From Kumtagia ephedrae (GTDB lineage: Bacteria; Pseudomonadota; Alphaproteobacteria; Rhizobiales; Rhizobiaceae): DNA of 64,000 nt. The notes under the pieces are model-generated. The model worked only from the letters and a program-made list of their open reading frames with translations. It was not told the DNA's origin and did no database searches. Shown here piece by piece: positions 38,701-46,141 of this stretch (position 1 is its first letter; every line of letters starts with the position of its first letter). Where the stretch lies: contig NZ_PXYK01000023.1 of assembly GCF_003012745.1 (NCBI RefSeq), positions 1 to 64,000 of the forward strand, read 5' to 3'. The position numbers were made by a program, and so were the translations under genes.

Positions 38701-39669
38701 CAATCCGCCTTGTCCGACCTGTCGCCCGGCGTCTCCGGCGCGGCCGCGGCGGGCAGCATCGCCATGACGCAGCAGCATCTCGACCTGCTGCTGAGCTGTC
38801 CGAGGTTCTCCGCCGGCAGTTCGATGCTGGTCGAGACGGAATGCGCATGGAGCCAGGCCGGCGCCCAGACGCTCGACCAGAAGGCCAGCGGCGGCGTGTC
38901 GGGCTTCGACACCACGACCTACTCCCTGCAGGCCGGGGTACAGGTCGAGGTGTCGCCGGACTGGTTCGTCGGTCTTGCAGGCGGATACGACCGCAACTCC
39001 ATCAGCGCCGACGACGACCGGGTGAACGCCGACGGCGACGTTCTCTATGCCGGCGCGTCGCTGAAGCGCCAGACCGGTCCATGGCTGCTATCGGGCGCCA
39101 TCGCCGGCAGCTACGGCTGGTACGACAACACGCGCATGATCAGCATCCCCGGCTTCGCGGGCCAGGCCGAGGCCGATCCGGACGTCTACAATCTCAGCGC
39201 CCGGTTCCGCGCCGCCTATACCTTTGCGCAAGACGCATATTACGTGCGCCCTTTGGTCGACTTCGACCTGATCTATGCGCACGCCGGCGGCTATCGCGAG
39301 TCGGGCGCGGGCATGCTCGACCTCGCGGTCGACGACGCCAGCCAATGGAGTTTCCATGCAACGCCGGCGGTCGAGATCGGCACACGCGTGGCGCTGAGCG
39401 AGACGACGGTGATGCGGGCCTTCGCCGCCGCCGGCGTCAGCTTCGGCACGGCGAACAACTGGGATACCTCGGCGCGGCTGGCCAGCGCGCCGGCCGGGGC
39501 CGGCACGTTCGACAGCGAGATCCCGCTGGCTCAAGTGGTCGGCCGGCTAACCGCGGGCGTCGATATCACCGACGACAACGGTTTCAGCCTGCGCGTCGAC
39601 TATGGAGGCTCGTTTTCCGACACCTATACGAGCCATGGCGGCACGCTGCGTCTGGGCTACAGGTTCTGA
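32788..39669 (+). CDS. Giant autotransporter with QSIGGGGG repeats
   Basis: 2293 residues. A long N-terminal signal region (about 1-62; charged start, then LHVLAVLAMGLFGTAMAGDA) precedes the passenger. The passenger (about 63-1750) holds some 19-25 repeats of roughly 60-90 residues, each with an HGIVAQSIGGGGGNGG-type core followed by a beta-strand segment, predicting an extended beta-solenoid. The next 250 residues carry pertactin-like stabilising sequence. The last 285 residues are a beta-barrel (from about CAWSQAGAQTLDQKASGG) ending TLRLGYRF with the required terminal Phe. It would be a type Va surface adhesin or biofilm protein; no protease triad seen. It is divergent from the OmpR-type two-component operon. 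A relic of a related barrel lies at 29.8 kb. Confidence 0.92.
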   Translation: MRDAARTGKILRGLGLWAGGGIASKHSSADSGRSALTSNALHVLAVLAMGLFGTAMAGDAQADCNGSATQTLDAASYGYSWSICQGADGVDDDDEKDGTAGENINFNASNAGAYAAGNPLPYSSEGADQNGVMMARTRGGDGVDEGAAGAGGTVTIINGGDMTLTSPNDPGSIGSLISGLSFGGDGDSDNDNYKSSGGHGGAGNTVTITNSGTLIVESMSSNTARGISGILGWSQGGIGGEQNSGAVGDQVGGNGGSGGTINITNTGQVILGGVATPLSGLDSAWGIAAKSIGGAGGNDNGAGGAGGFITITNGATGGDTSTGAISVYANDTDSVRGIYALSQGSDGTASFDSSDNGGAGAVGEGINISTYADITIVSTGEVSDVSGGLLAIGQGGDGGTGYSSSDGGAGGAGSANVVTLTVQSGATVSTQGDNIAGMVGLSQGGRGGDGADGEKDSSGGTGGTGGQIQMNNYGTIETAGSNAYGLLGQSIGGQGGNGGDDTAVVGTSGGGGYGGDAGGVGAYMTIGSSIATTGDFSAAVTLHSIGGGGGTGGDFTDVLGGGGGNGGNGGSGETATVNNDGGTLTTLGDHSYGILVQSIGGSGGTGGIADGLTLELGGDGGDGGASGTASVQNAGTITTAGYSAHGIVAQSITGGGGAAGTEGGILSIGGSGGSGNHAGNAEVQSSGVISTAGDAAIGIISQSIGGGGGTGGGAKGIATVGGSGGAGGTGSHADVLLTGGSITTQGEMAHGIMAQSIGGGGGNGGNVIDLSVGVPALGIGGTASGGGSGGWACVTNKDMSDDCSAGTGTPQAVTIATAGSGALGILAQSVGGGGGNGGNATGGDAGLGSFQIGGGGGAGGYANTVTVGFDGLTLMTQGSHAAGIVAQSIGGGGGTGGSASSYSADIGFTASVAVGGSGGSGGNGGEVVVDLTDSSIYTGQGSGDVTDAIGVLAQSIGGGGGSGGSSVADALTVAVPTGEDVSLAMSVSTAVGGSGGSGGYSEAVSLTLDGSTAVSTKGDSSHGLVAQSIGGGGGNGGSASTLAATAGIEDTISADIGVSVGGSGGSGGYGDTVTVALKDSALVATAGDYANAIVAQSIGGGGGNGGVGSVNSKQIGSGFNLTAKVGVGGVGNSGSDGGTVNVDLDSGTYLQTTGSGSRGVIAQSIGGSGGTSQGASVGLSASASLPGEEADEDEEGEGSSAFSASVDVSVGRTGGTGGSAGAVNVTTAGQIYTVGADADGVLAQSIGGGGGLGGSVGRASSDDSEPLDDDGDSECDSDDSDGDDGHGYCFNVSVGATIDDGGTGGTAAGGNAVTLTHAGHIATTGDWADGIVAQSIGGGGGAGGTSTASGSQATANITIGVGGSGGAGGDGGTVDITFDSDNGTAGISTSGYSAHGVLLQSIGGGGGQGGDGSDEAAGKITVGGGFGGSGGVGGSGAKVTVGEGSWLALQTNGDDSIGLLAQSIGGGGGVGGAGSSTAAEDDDSHTIDLVVGGSGGIGGSGGEIDVNYGGGVDTYGDRAHGIVAQSIGGGGGIGGAGEVDSIGSLVVGGSGGGTINGGVVTVDLTNDSSIHTRGLAAHGIVAQSIGGGGGIGGSASGAPLSFTGNSPGSNGDGYDVTVAVDGGIVTNGDYSFGVLAQSIGGGGGFGGNATSAFIGSNGNLSSDGKSGDVTVTLDAGKSIQATGKDSIGIFAQSDAGTDNNGVVNVTVNGSVTGGSGDNGAGIWVSGGKDNVVTVNGGSVSAASGVAVQYSVGKNSPAGSTLTVVNNGGTVSGSVINALSVEAKVTMGARFGHDISVFNQADGLLTDAEIYEANVVNRGRLAIGHSGDVDAIRITGDITQDAGGVLAVDADFAGSRIDRLAVEGDATLAGSFEVNAESVLPGVKLSFLTVGGTLDHSLSAQSSIFDYAVTQAGNELSLSAGSAHFGEPGFSLSEDQEEVASHLQSIWDAGGGPFGTLFGTLGSLAASDGGGYQSALSDLSPGVSGAAAAGSIAMTQQHLDLLLSCPRFSAGSSMLVETECAWSQAGAQTLDQKASGGVSGFDTTTYSLQAGVQVEVSPDWFVGLAGGYDRNSISADDDRVNADGDVLYAGASLKRQTGPWLLSGAIAGSYGWYDNTRMISIPGFAGQAEADPDVYNLSARFRAAYTFAQDAYYVRPLVDFDLIYAHAGGYRESGAGMLDLAVDDASQWSFHATPAVEIGTRVALSETTVMRAFAAAGVSFGTANNWDTSARLASAPAGAGTFDSEIPLAQVVGRLTAGVDITDDNGFSLRVDYGGSFSDTYTSHGGTLRLGYRF

Positions 39670-40037
39670 GAGGACACGAATTTTTGACCGTCATTGCGGC
39701 TCCGGCGATCGGGTGGCCTCGCCGCCTCCCGGCTGCTGGTCCGTCAACCGATGAAGCATTCGAATAGGATCTGACGGATCGCGTGTAAGCACGTCATTCC
39801 GCGGAGCACGGGCGCAACTCAGTAAGTGTAGATGCCGACCGGGCAGTCGGTTCTCGCTTGTTCATGGATAACGTGAGCGGCGTTTCGAGCCTTCGACGGC
39901 GCATTGACACCCCAAACGGCCGTGAAGTGAGTCTACAGAAGCCCTTCGGCGCGCCACAGACAAGGCCGGCTGACAGGCAGGCCTAACCTGAAGCCACCCG
40001 TCTGCTTTCGGCCCCAACGATGCCGGGCGCGGCAATG
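39670..40037. other. Intergenic before the IS256 element
   Basis: No intact gene. On the minus strand, codons ending with a stop at 39819-39821 read HFTAVWGVNAPSKARNAAHV then IHEQARTDCPVGIYTY, which has coding character, but the frame is closed by a stop upstream at about 39935. It looks like the tail of a lost gene of unknown family. The rest is featureless up to the IS256 target duplication (40030-40037). Confidence 0.35.
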
Positions 40038-41330
40038 GGGACTATCAGGAATTCTGTGCACGATGCCAGTTCTCGTCATTGGCTGACGAACCGGTCGCCG
40101 AACACGAGGGCGAACTGGATCCTGGCCTGGAACCACTCGGGGGGCGCTCGTTTCCATTGCTTGGCGGCGTGGTTCAGAACCAGATATAGCAGCTTCCTGG
40201 CGGCCTCGTCATTTGGGGAGTGGCCTCTGGTGCGGACGGCGCGCCGCAGCTTCGAATTCAGCGCCTCGATGGCATTGGTCGTGTAGATGATGCGGCGCAC
40301 GCTCTCGGGAAAGGCGAAAAACGGCACGACGTGTTCCCAGTTTCGGCGCCAGCTCTGGGCGATTGCCGGATACTTCCGGCCCCAGGCGCCGGAATCGAAC
40401 GCCTCGAGCGCCTGGCGGCCGGCGTCTGCGTCACTGGCGCGATAGATCGCCCGGAGCGCCGGCATGACCGCTTTGCGGTCCTTCCACGACACGAACTCCA
40501 GCGAATGGCGGATCAGATGCACGATGCAGGTCTGCACCACGGGCTGCGGAAAGACGGCGCCGATCGCTTCGGGGAAGCCCTTGAGGCCGTCGACGACGGC
40601 GATCAGGATGTCAGTGGCGCCGCGGTTCTTCAGCTCGTTCATGACGCGCAGCCAGAACCTGGCGCCTTCGGTCTGCTCGATCCAGAGGCCGAGAATCTCC
40701 TTCACCGTCGGGCAGGACACCGAGCGCGATGTAGATGGCCTTGTTGCGAACGAACCCTTCGTCTCTGATCTTGACCCGGATCGCATCGAAGAAGACGAGC
40801 GGGTAGCAGACGTCGAGCGGCCGGTTCTGCCATTCGCTCACTTCCTCAAGCACGGCGTGGGTCACAGCCGAGATCAGGTCCGGCGGAGACCTCGATACCG
40901 TAAAGCTTCTCCAGGTGGCCGCGAATCTCGCGCACGCTCATGCCGCGCGCGTACATTGACACGATCTTGGCATCGAAGTCGGAGAAACGGCGCTGGTGTC
41001 GGGCGATCAGCTTCGGATCGAACGTTCCCGCCCGGTCGCGCGGGATCGACAATGTCATCCTCGACGTGCCCGTCAGCACCGTCTTCTTCGAATGGCCGTT
41101 GCGGCGATTGCTACCGCCGCCCCCGCTGCGTTCCGCCTCGAGGTGCTCGTCGAGCTCGGTGTTCAGAATCCGCTCCGAAGGCGCCGTCTTCAGGTCGTCG
41201 AGCAAACCGTCCTTGGCATTTGGATCGCGCCCGGCAAGCAGATGGTCCAGAACTTCCTTCTCGATAGCCATGTGATGATTCTCTCCTTTCCATCATCATG
41301 GCCTCGCGCACAGAATTCCCTGACAGTCCC
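40038..41330 (-). mobile_element. IS256-family insertion sequence, 1293 bp
   Basis: Terminal inverted repeats: GGGACTATCAGGAATTCTGT from the left and GGGACTGTCAGGGAATTCTG read inward from the right. CGGCAATG is perfectly duplicated at 40030-40037 and 41331-41338, the 8-bp target duplication expected for IS256. The single internal gene is a Mutator-type transposase on the minus strand. Confidence 0.85.
40076..41271 (-). pseudogene. IS256 transposase with two frameshifts
   Basis: Start ATG 41271: MAIEKEVLDHLLAGRDPNAK, then ELDEHLEAERSGGGGSNRRN and RGMSVREIRGHLEKLYGIEV. An extra base near 40888 moves the sense to the next frame, VTHAVLEEVSEWQNRPLDVC and YPLVFFDAIRVKIRDEG, the first catalytic Asp region. 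A missing base near 40703 moves it again to KEILGLWIEQTEGARFWLRV, TDILIAVVDGLKGFPEAI and a terminal part with YTTNAIEALNSKLRRA. All domains are present, so only two indels separate it from a normal transposase of about 398 residues. With a perfect target duplication, recent insertion plus sequencing error is as likely as decay. Confidence 0.85.
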
Positions 41331-41338
41331 CGGCAATG

Positions 41339-41680
41339 CGCTGATGTTAGACGTAGAACTCAGGCTCCCCGGCTCCCAAAGCTGACGTTCTGCCTGTTAG
41401 TCCTCAAGGCGTTGTACAAAGGCAGGCAGTACGCGGGTAGTATGTGCAAGCCGACGCGCAGCACTAGCTCAATGCCCTGGATTTGATGGGTGAGTTCCCA
41501 CAGGCGCTATTTCAAATCCCACGTCAAACCCGCTACCCCTCGCGCAATGCCAGAGTCTCCCGCCTAATCCCGGCTTGCTAGGAACAATTTCGGCCAACGA
41601 CAGATAATTATGGACGGTACAGCGTTCCGCGCCCAATCCAACGAGAAGTTGGGGGCGGACGCTATTCGGCTCCAAGGCAA
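41339..41680. other. Intergenic, no gene seen
   Basis: About 340 bp between the IS256 target duplication and the first DUF982 stop. No coding frame of convincing composition and no strong hairpin on either strand. Confidence 0.35.
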
Positions 41681-41983
41681 TCAGGCGGGGACTCCTTCTT
41701 CGTGACCAACTGGTGATGTCGCCAGAAGCAAAGGGGCGTCCACCACCGCAAGGATGTTCGCGGACTTGGCGAAACCGACAAACGCCTGAAATGCCGCTTC
41801 TATCGGATACTCGCTCGCATATGCCTTCTGACAGGCGCGTAGTGCGGCACTATGGATGATGTCCCGAAGCTCCTCCGGCCAGTCGTGCAGGAAATCGAGC
41901 GCCTCGTTGAGGCCGGCGATTTCCTGAACGAGTCGCGGCCTGCTCTCTACAAAGATAGGGTTTTGGAAAAACCGATCCTTCAT
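41681..41983 (-). CDS. DUF982 domain protein (copy 1)
   Basis: A 100-residue Rhizobiales-type DUF982 protein, recognised by the layout F..P.FVESRPRLVQEIAGLN, EALDFLHDWPEELRD, AALRACQKAYASEYPIEAAF and QAFVGFAKSANIL. The domain is a short alpha/beta fold of unknown function, usually present in many copies per genome and often on plasmids or symbiosis islands. A second copy lies 83 bp upstream in the same orientation. Start ATG 41983 is preceded by GGAGGACGTC, a good ribosome-binding site. Confidence 0.85.
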   Translation of the reverse strand: MKDRFFQNPIFVESRPRLVQEIAGLNEALDFLHDWPEELRDIIHSAALRACQKAYASEYPIEAAFQAFVGFAKSANILAVVDAPLLLATSPVGHEEGVPA

Positions 41984-42065
41984 GACGTCCTCCAGGTTGA
42001 ACGGATGGCCACATCAAACGCTGGCCGATGTGCGTTGCCAGCCTCGGAAATTCCGAGTGAAAACG

Positions 42066-42350
42066 TCAGACGTGGTTCGGTCGCGTTCCCAAAGTGGCAG
42101 GAGTAACGAATTCATCCTCGATGAGGATGTCCTTCCTACGCGCGAATTCGATGAAAACGCCACGGGCGGTATCGGCCTCGACCTCACCAGCCAGTGCCGC
42201 CTTGCAGGCGCGAACCGCAGCCCGCTGCTCCGGACTATTGCCGCCCCACTCCAACGCGAACTGGTAGGCATCCACAACGGTGTTGATCTGACGTGGGAAG
42301 CCAAGTCCGACGAAAACATGAATTGGCTTTCCAAACGGCTTCGCAAGCAT
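42066..42350 (-). CDS. DUF982 domain protein (copy 2)
   Basis: A 94-residue DUF982 paralogue: IHVFVGLGFPRQINTVVDAY, QFALEWGGNSPEQRAAVRAC and KAALAGEVEADTARGVFIEF, ending FVTPATLGTRPNHV. Start ATG 42350 follows AGGAGGTC closely. It is tandem with copy 1, probably a duplication with later divergence; the two share the central RACK helix but little else. Function unknown. Confidence 0.85.
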   Translation of the reverse strand: MLAKPFGKPIHVFVGLGFPRQINTVVDAYQFALEWGGNSPEQRAAVRACKAALAGEVEADTARGVFIEFARRKDILIEDEFVTPATLGTRPNHV

Positions 42351-42518
42351 CTTGACCTCCTAACTTCTTGGCCGGGCATTATGCCGGGCGAGGGTTGTGA
42401 CGGACGCCGCTGGGTAGCGGCGCGTAGAAAATTTGCGACTCCGTTTTCGGTTTTCAAGAGGTCCGGAGAGATTTGCTTTGAGCTGCTGCTGCCGTCGGAG
42501 GCCGGAGGACCGATGACC

Positions 42519-42725
42519 CTATTCCTTGCTTTGTCGGGGGCCGGATAGCCGTCCGTCGGGACGTGTGCCGAGATTGAGGCGAAGGCGTTCTCGCCAAGCG
42601 TGGTCTCGGGCAGCCTCTTCCTCCTCGAAGACCTTTTCGACGACCTTCCCCTGCTCAATTACTCTAACGGCCCATCGCCCTCCGATCTCCTCGACCAAAA
42701 CCCCGTCTGGCATCGGCTCATCCAT
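42519..42725 (-). CDS. Small hypothetical protein
   Basis: 68 residues from ATG 42725 (an in-frame start at 42779 exists but has a less typical N-terminus). It reads MDEPMPDGVLVEEIGGRWAV, RVIEQGKVVEKVFEEEEAAR and DHAWRERLRLNLG, a short beta-hairpin then a charged helix, cytoplasmic. I have seen similar small proteins in rhizobia, but no function is known to me. The terminal 15 residues are basic. It lies between the DUF982 pair and the DUF1275 gene on the same strand. Confidence 0.55.
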   Translation of the reverse strand: MDEPMPDGVLVEEIGGRWAVRVIEQGKVVEKVFEEEEAARDHAWRERLRLNLGTRPDGRLSGPRQSKE

Positions 42726-42812
42726 CGATCTCTCGTCCCCAGCAAACCACTCGCCCACGGCCGGCGGGCTCTCCGGCAATCGTCAGCATCAGCGCAGTTA
42801 CATGATCTACAA

Positions 42813-43520
42813 CTAAGCTTTGGACGCGCGTAGTATTTCGTACCCTGATGCGCCAAGAAGCATGATCCCTGCTGCTATTAGCAGACCACCGCCGAGCTGC
42901 TCGTACAGTAGGACGCCAGCCAGGCCGCCGACAACAAAGGACGCAATGCCGACGCCGTGAAGTCGCAGCCTCGCGCCGACACCCTTTTGTTCGGGATTGT
43001 CACGACCGGCAGGTCTCCGCAGCAGAGCAAGGCCGATGCCGATATCGGTCGCCATTCCGGAAACGTGGGTTGTCCGGACGCGAGCGTTGGAAATTCGGGT
43101 TGTGGTCGCGTTCTGCAACCCCATCAGGAAACTCAGAGCCAGAAAAAGGCAGTAGTCGTCCCAACCGGAGGGCAGCAGGAAAGCGACTGCGCCCAACAAC
43201 GCGATAGCCAGTCCCTCTGCGGCGATCACGTAGGCATAGATGGCGCGGACGCCCCGAGACCTTCCGCTTTCAATCCAGTTCGTTGCGGTAAAGGCGCCAC
43301 CGACGAAAGCCAGTATGACCACCCCGAACATCATTGCCGAGCTGAACCGACCCATTGCCAGCATGTCGGAGAGCAACGAGGCGTTTCCGGTCATGTTGGC
43401 CGAGAAGAAGCCGAGTGCATGAAACCCGGCTGAGTTCAACGCGCCCGCCACTCCCGAGAGGATGGCAGCCAATCCCATGTCGATGGCGATGTTTCGCTCG
43501 TCGCCCTCGCGTACAAGCAT
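42813..43520 (-). CDS. DUF1275 (YoaK-family) membrane protein
   Basis: 235 residues from ATG 43520; longer in-frame starts up to 43688 would add a charged, non-conserved tail. Five to six membrane segments. Family motifs: AAILSGVAGALNSAGFHALG, FFSANMTGNASLLSDMLA and SFLMGLQNATTTRISNARVR followed by TTHVSGMATDIG. The family is widespread, possibly transport-related, and has no established substrate. No partner gene; it follows the small hypothetical gene at a short distance. Confidence 0.85.
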   Translation of the reverse strand: MLVREGDERNIAIDMGLAAILSGVAGALNSAGFHALGFFSANMTGNASLLSDMLAMGRFSSAMMFGVVILAFVGGAFTATNWIESGRSRGVRAIYAYVIAAEGLAIALLGAVAFLLPSGWDDYCLFLALSFLMGLQNATTTRISNARVRTTHVSGMATDIGIGLALLRRPAGRDNPEQKGVGARLRLHGVGIASFVVGGLAGVLLYEQLGGGLLIAAGIMLLGASGYEILRASKA

Positions 43521-43939
43521 TCTGAAGGTCCCGATCTGGTAAAGACGAAGCCGGTGAGAGTCCTCTTCATCACACACAGAAAACTCGATGCCAAGCAAGC
43601 CGCCGTCCATCGCCCGGTCGGCTCGGGCATGCGTGAGAGCGGCGGCACTCGGCATCGGGCAGCTCGTGCCGCTCCGCCTGGCCCCCACCTCGATCAGCTG
43701 ACGCGGCAGGGCTATCCGCTCCTTCTCGGACGTGGCGTTTCCGCCATGCGGATGTCGCGAACCTTCTTCGCGCTAGAGCAAGGCAGCATCCTCGGCAAGC
43801 CGGATTGCGTGTCGATTCGCACCGGAACGCTCGGCATTCTCGCCAACAGAGGGCGCCGACGTCGCAACCTTCGAGCCCGGCGGCGCCGCGCCGACGCGGC
43901 ACACACATGCTGCGCATGATCGGTGATACGGTTTATGGC
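43521..43939. other. Intergenic, possible coding debris
   Basis: A plus-strand frame around 43690-43860 reads LDQLTRQGYPLLLGRGVSAM, then LEQGSILGKPDCVSIRTGTL, with fair coding character but no recognised family and no start. The region also contains the 5' side of the DUF1275 gene. The remainder is high-G+C and featureless. Confidence 0.3.
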
Positions 43940-45874
43940 CTAAACAGCGCTGCTAAAAGAAGCTATCGCGCTTGCCAGCTCGTGTTCTGTGAACGGCTTG
44001 TTGAGAATCTTCATCTCCCGAGCGCCCGGCAGTTCAGCATAGCCTGTCGCTATAATGACGGGAACATTCGGCCACTTGTCCTTGATTGCATCGAACAGCT
44101 GCAGGCCGGTCATCTTCGGCATTGCGTGGTCGGTAATGACGAGATCAAACGGCTGCTCTTCTAGCAGGTCAAGCGCTGCGGCCGCCGAATGCGCCTCCGC
44201 GACGGTATGCCCGAGTTCCTCAAGCATCGCAGCTGTATTCAAGAGCACCAGGGCATCGTCATCCACCGCCAGAATTCGTAGGGGTGCCGCGTCAATCGTC
44301 TCCTCCGTGAGAATGATCTGCTCGCGTGCAAGATCCGATGCGGCTGCCGCCACCGGCAGCCATAATTCAGCAGTCGTCCCTTCTCCCTTGCGGCTCTTGA
44401 GGACCAGACGTCCGCCTATCTGTTCCATCATGCCATGCACCATCGACAGACCAAGGCCGGTGCCCTTGCCAACGCCTTTGGTAGTGAAAAACGGCTCGGT
44501 CGCGCGGGCAAGCGTTTCCTCGTCCATTCCCTGGCCGCTGTCGGCAATCGAAAGGCAGACATAGTGGCCTGGTGCCAAGCCAGCTTTATGACTTTGGTTG
44601 ATGTGTTCTTCCCGGGCTGAGATCAAGATCGTCCCACCGTCGGTCATGGCGTCCCTGGCGTTGACGCACAGATTAAGCAGTGCGAGTTCAATCTGACTCT
44701 CATCCGCCATGACCTGGTTGAGCGAAAGCGGAAACTTGGTCTCTATAATAGCCCGGGAACCCAGCGATCGCTCCAACAACTCCTGCATTCCCATTATCAG
44801 CTCAACAAGATCGATAGGTTTCGGATCGAGTTGCTGCCGCCGGGCAAAAGCCAACATGCGCTGAGTCAACGACGCGCCCCGTTGAGCACCGAGCACGGCA
44901 TTATCGAGAAGGCGCAACATCTGAGGATCGTCGGGCAGCCGTTTGCGAAGCAACTCGAGGCTACCCAGAACGGCCATCAACAGATTGTTGAAGTCGTGCG
45001 CGACGCCGCCCGTTAGCTTGCCGATGGCGTCCATCTTTTGCGAATGAAAAAGCGCTTCACGTGCCTGATCCAGCGACTCTTGTACCTTCTTGCGTTCGGT
45101 GATGTCGCGGGTGATCTTCGCAAAACCCAGAAGGGTGCCGTCCTCGCCCCGAATAGCGTCGATGACCACGTGAGACCAGAAGCGGGTGCCGTCCTTGCGC
45201 ACTCGCCAGCCTTCCCGTTCGACCCGCCCCTCACGAGCAGCGGTTTCCAGCGCAGTTTGCGGACTGCCACGCTCGCGATCTTCAGGCGTATAAAACTGCG
45301 AAAAGTGCTGGCCGATTATCTCATCTGCCGAATAGCCCTTGATGTGTTCTGCGCCCGAATTCCAACTCGTGATCGTCCCGTCAGGGTCGAGCAGGTAGAT
45401 CGCATAATCCGTCACACCCTGAACCAGGCGTTGAAACTGCTCCTGGCTTTTGCGAAGTTCGTCCTCCGCCTTCTTTCGCTCGGTAAGATCGCGGGTGATT
45501 TTGGCGTAGCCGGTCAATTTACCGCTGGGGTCGCGTATCGGATCGATGACAACATGAGCCCAGAAACGAGTTCCATCGCGGCGAATCCGCCAGCCTTCGC
45601 TCTCAAATTTGCCCTCGCGTTCTGAAATTTCCAAAGCGCGGGCGGGAAGACCGTTTTTCCGATCCTCATCCGTGTAGAAGCGTGAGAAATGCTGTCCGAT
45701 GATCTCGCCGGAGGAATAGCCTTTGAACCGCTCGGCTCCTGCGTTCCAACTGGTCACGGTCCCCGACGGATCCAGCATATAGATTGCGTAGTCGGTGACG
45801 GCCTGGACGAGAACACGATACCGATCCTCGTTGCCCGTACTGTCGTTTCTTTGAATCATTCCCCCGCCCATCAA
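43940..45874 (-). CDS. PAS-PAS hybrid histidine kinase
   Basis: A 644-residue soluble protein with no membrane segment. Two PAS domains (about 20-133 and 150-262) are near-duplicates, each with DYAIY.LDP.GT.TSWN and a PAC-like GWR.R.DGTRFW..VVID. A HisKA domain carries His293 in GGVAHDFNNLL. The ATPase has NLCVNARDAM, DSGQGMD and GKGTGLGLSMVHG. A C-terminal receiver has Asp582 in LVITDHAMP and Lys in ILNKPF. With no DNA-binding output it probably feeds a phosphorelay. It is divergent from the KaiC-like/HWE kinase operon with a 267-bp gap, so the two may act together (inferred). Confidence 0.92.
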   Translation of the reverse strand: MMGGGMIQRNDSTGNEDRYRVLVQAVTDYAIYMLDPSGTVTSWNAGAERFKGYSSGEIIGQHFSRFYTDEDRKNGLPARALEISEREGKFESEGWRIRRDGTRFWAHVVIDPIRDPSGKLTGYAKITRDLTERKKAEDELRKSQEQFQRLVQGVTDYAIYLLDPDGTITSWNSGAEHIKGYSADEIIGQHFSQFYTPEDRERGSPQTALETAAREGRVEREGWRVRKDGTRFWSHVVIDAIRGEDGTLLGFAKITRDITERKKVQESLDQAREALFHSQKMDAIGKLTGGVAHDFNNLLMAVLGSLELLRKRLPDDPQMLRLLDNAVLGAQRGASLTQRMLAFARRQQLDPKPIDLVELIMGMQELLERSLGSRAIIETKFPLSLNQVMADESQIELALLNLCVNARDAMTDGGTILISAREEHINQSHKAGLAPGHYVCLSIADSGQGMDEETLARATEPFFTTKGVGKGTGLGLSMVHGMMEQIGGRLVLKSRKGEGTTAELWLPVAAAASDLAREQIILTEETIDAAPLRILAVDDDALVLLNTAAMLEELGHTVAEAHSAAAALDLLEEQPFDLVITDHAMPKMTGLQLFDAIKDKWPNVPVIIATGYAELPGAREMKILNKPFTEHELASAIASFSSAV

Positions 45875-46141
45875 CTTTGGCTAACTCTACGAAATGCCAT
45901 CGCGCGGCGTTGGTTCCGGGCGATGTTGCGAGACCAAGGTGAAACGATCGAAAAGGGATAGATATTGTGCTCGCGCAGGTGACCCGCCGACGGTTGCGTA
46001 CCGCATTCAAAGGTGTGCGAGCCGTTTGCTTGCCTAGCGTGAGCGTCGCGATTACAGCTAGCTCGGAGAAGTGAAGCGCTTCCGCCAAACGGTCAGCAGG
46101 ACTGCCGGTTGTCATCTTTCGAACGCATTTAATACCCGACC

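Noticed and set aside
33349..38778. Long minus-strand frames (up to 692 residues) opposite the autotransporter
   Set aside because: They mirror the Gly-rich repeats as Ala/Asp/Pro repeats and have no domain. This is a by-product of high G+C in the real gene.
45875..46141. A kaiB-like gene between the hybrid kinase and the KaiC-like gene
   Set aside because: No frame of about 90 codons exists in the 267-bp gap on either strand.
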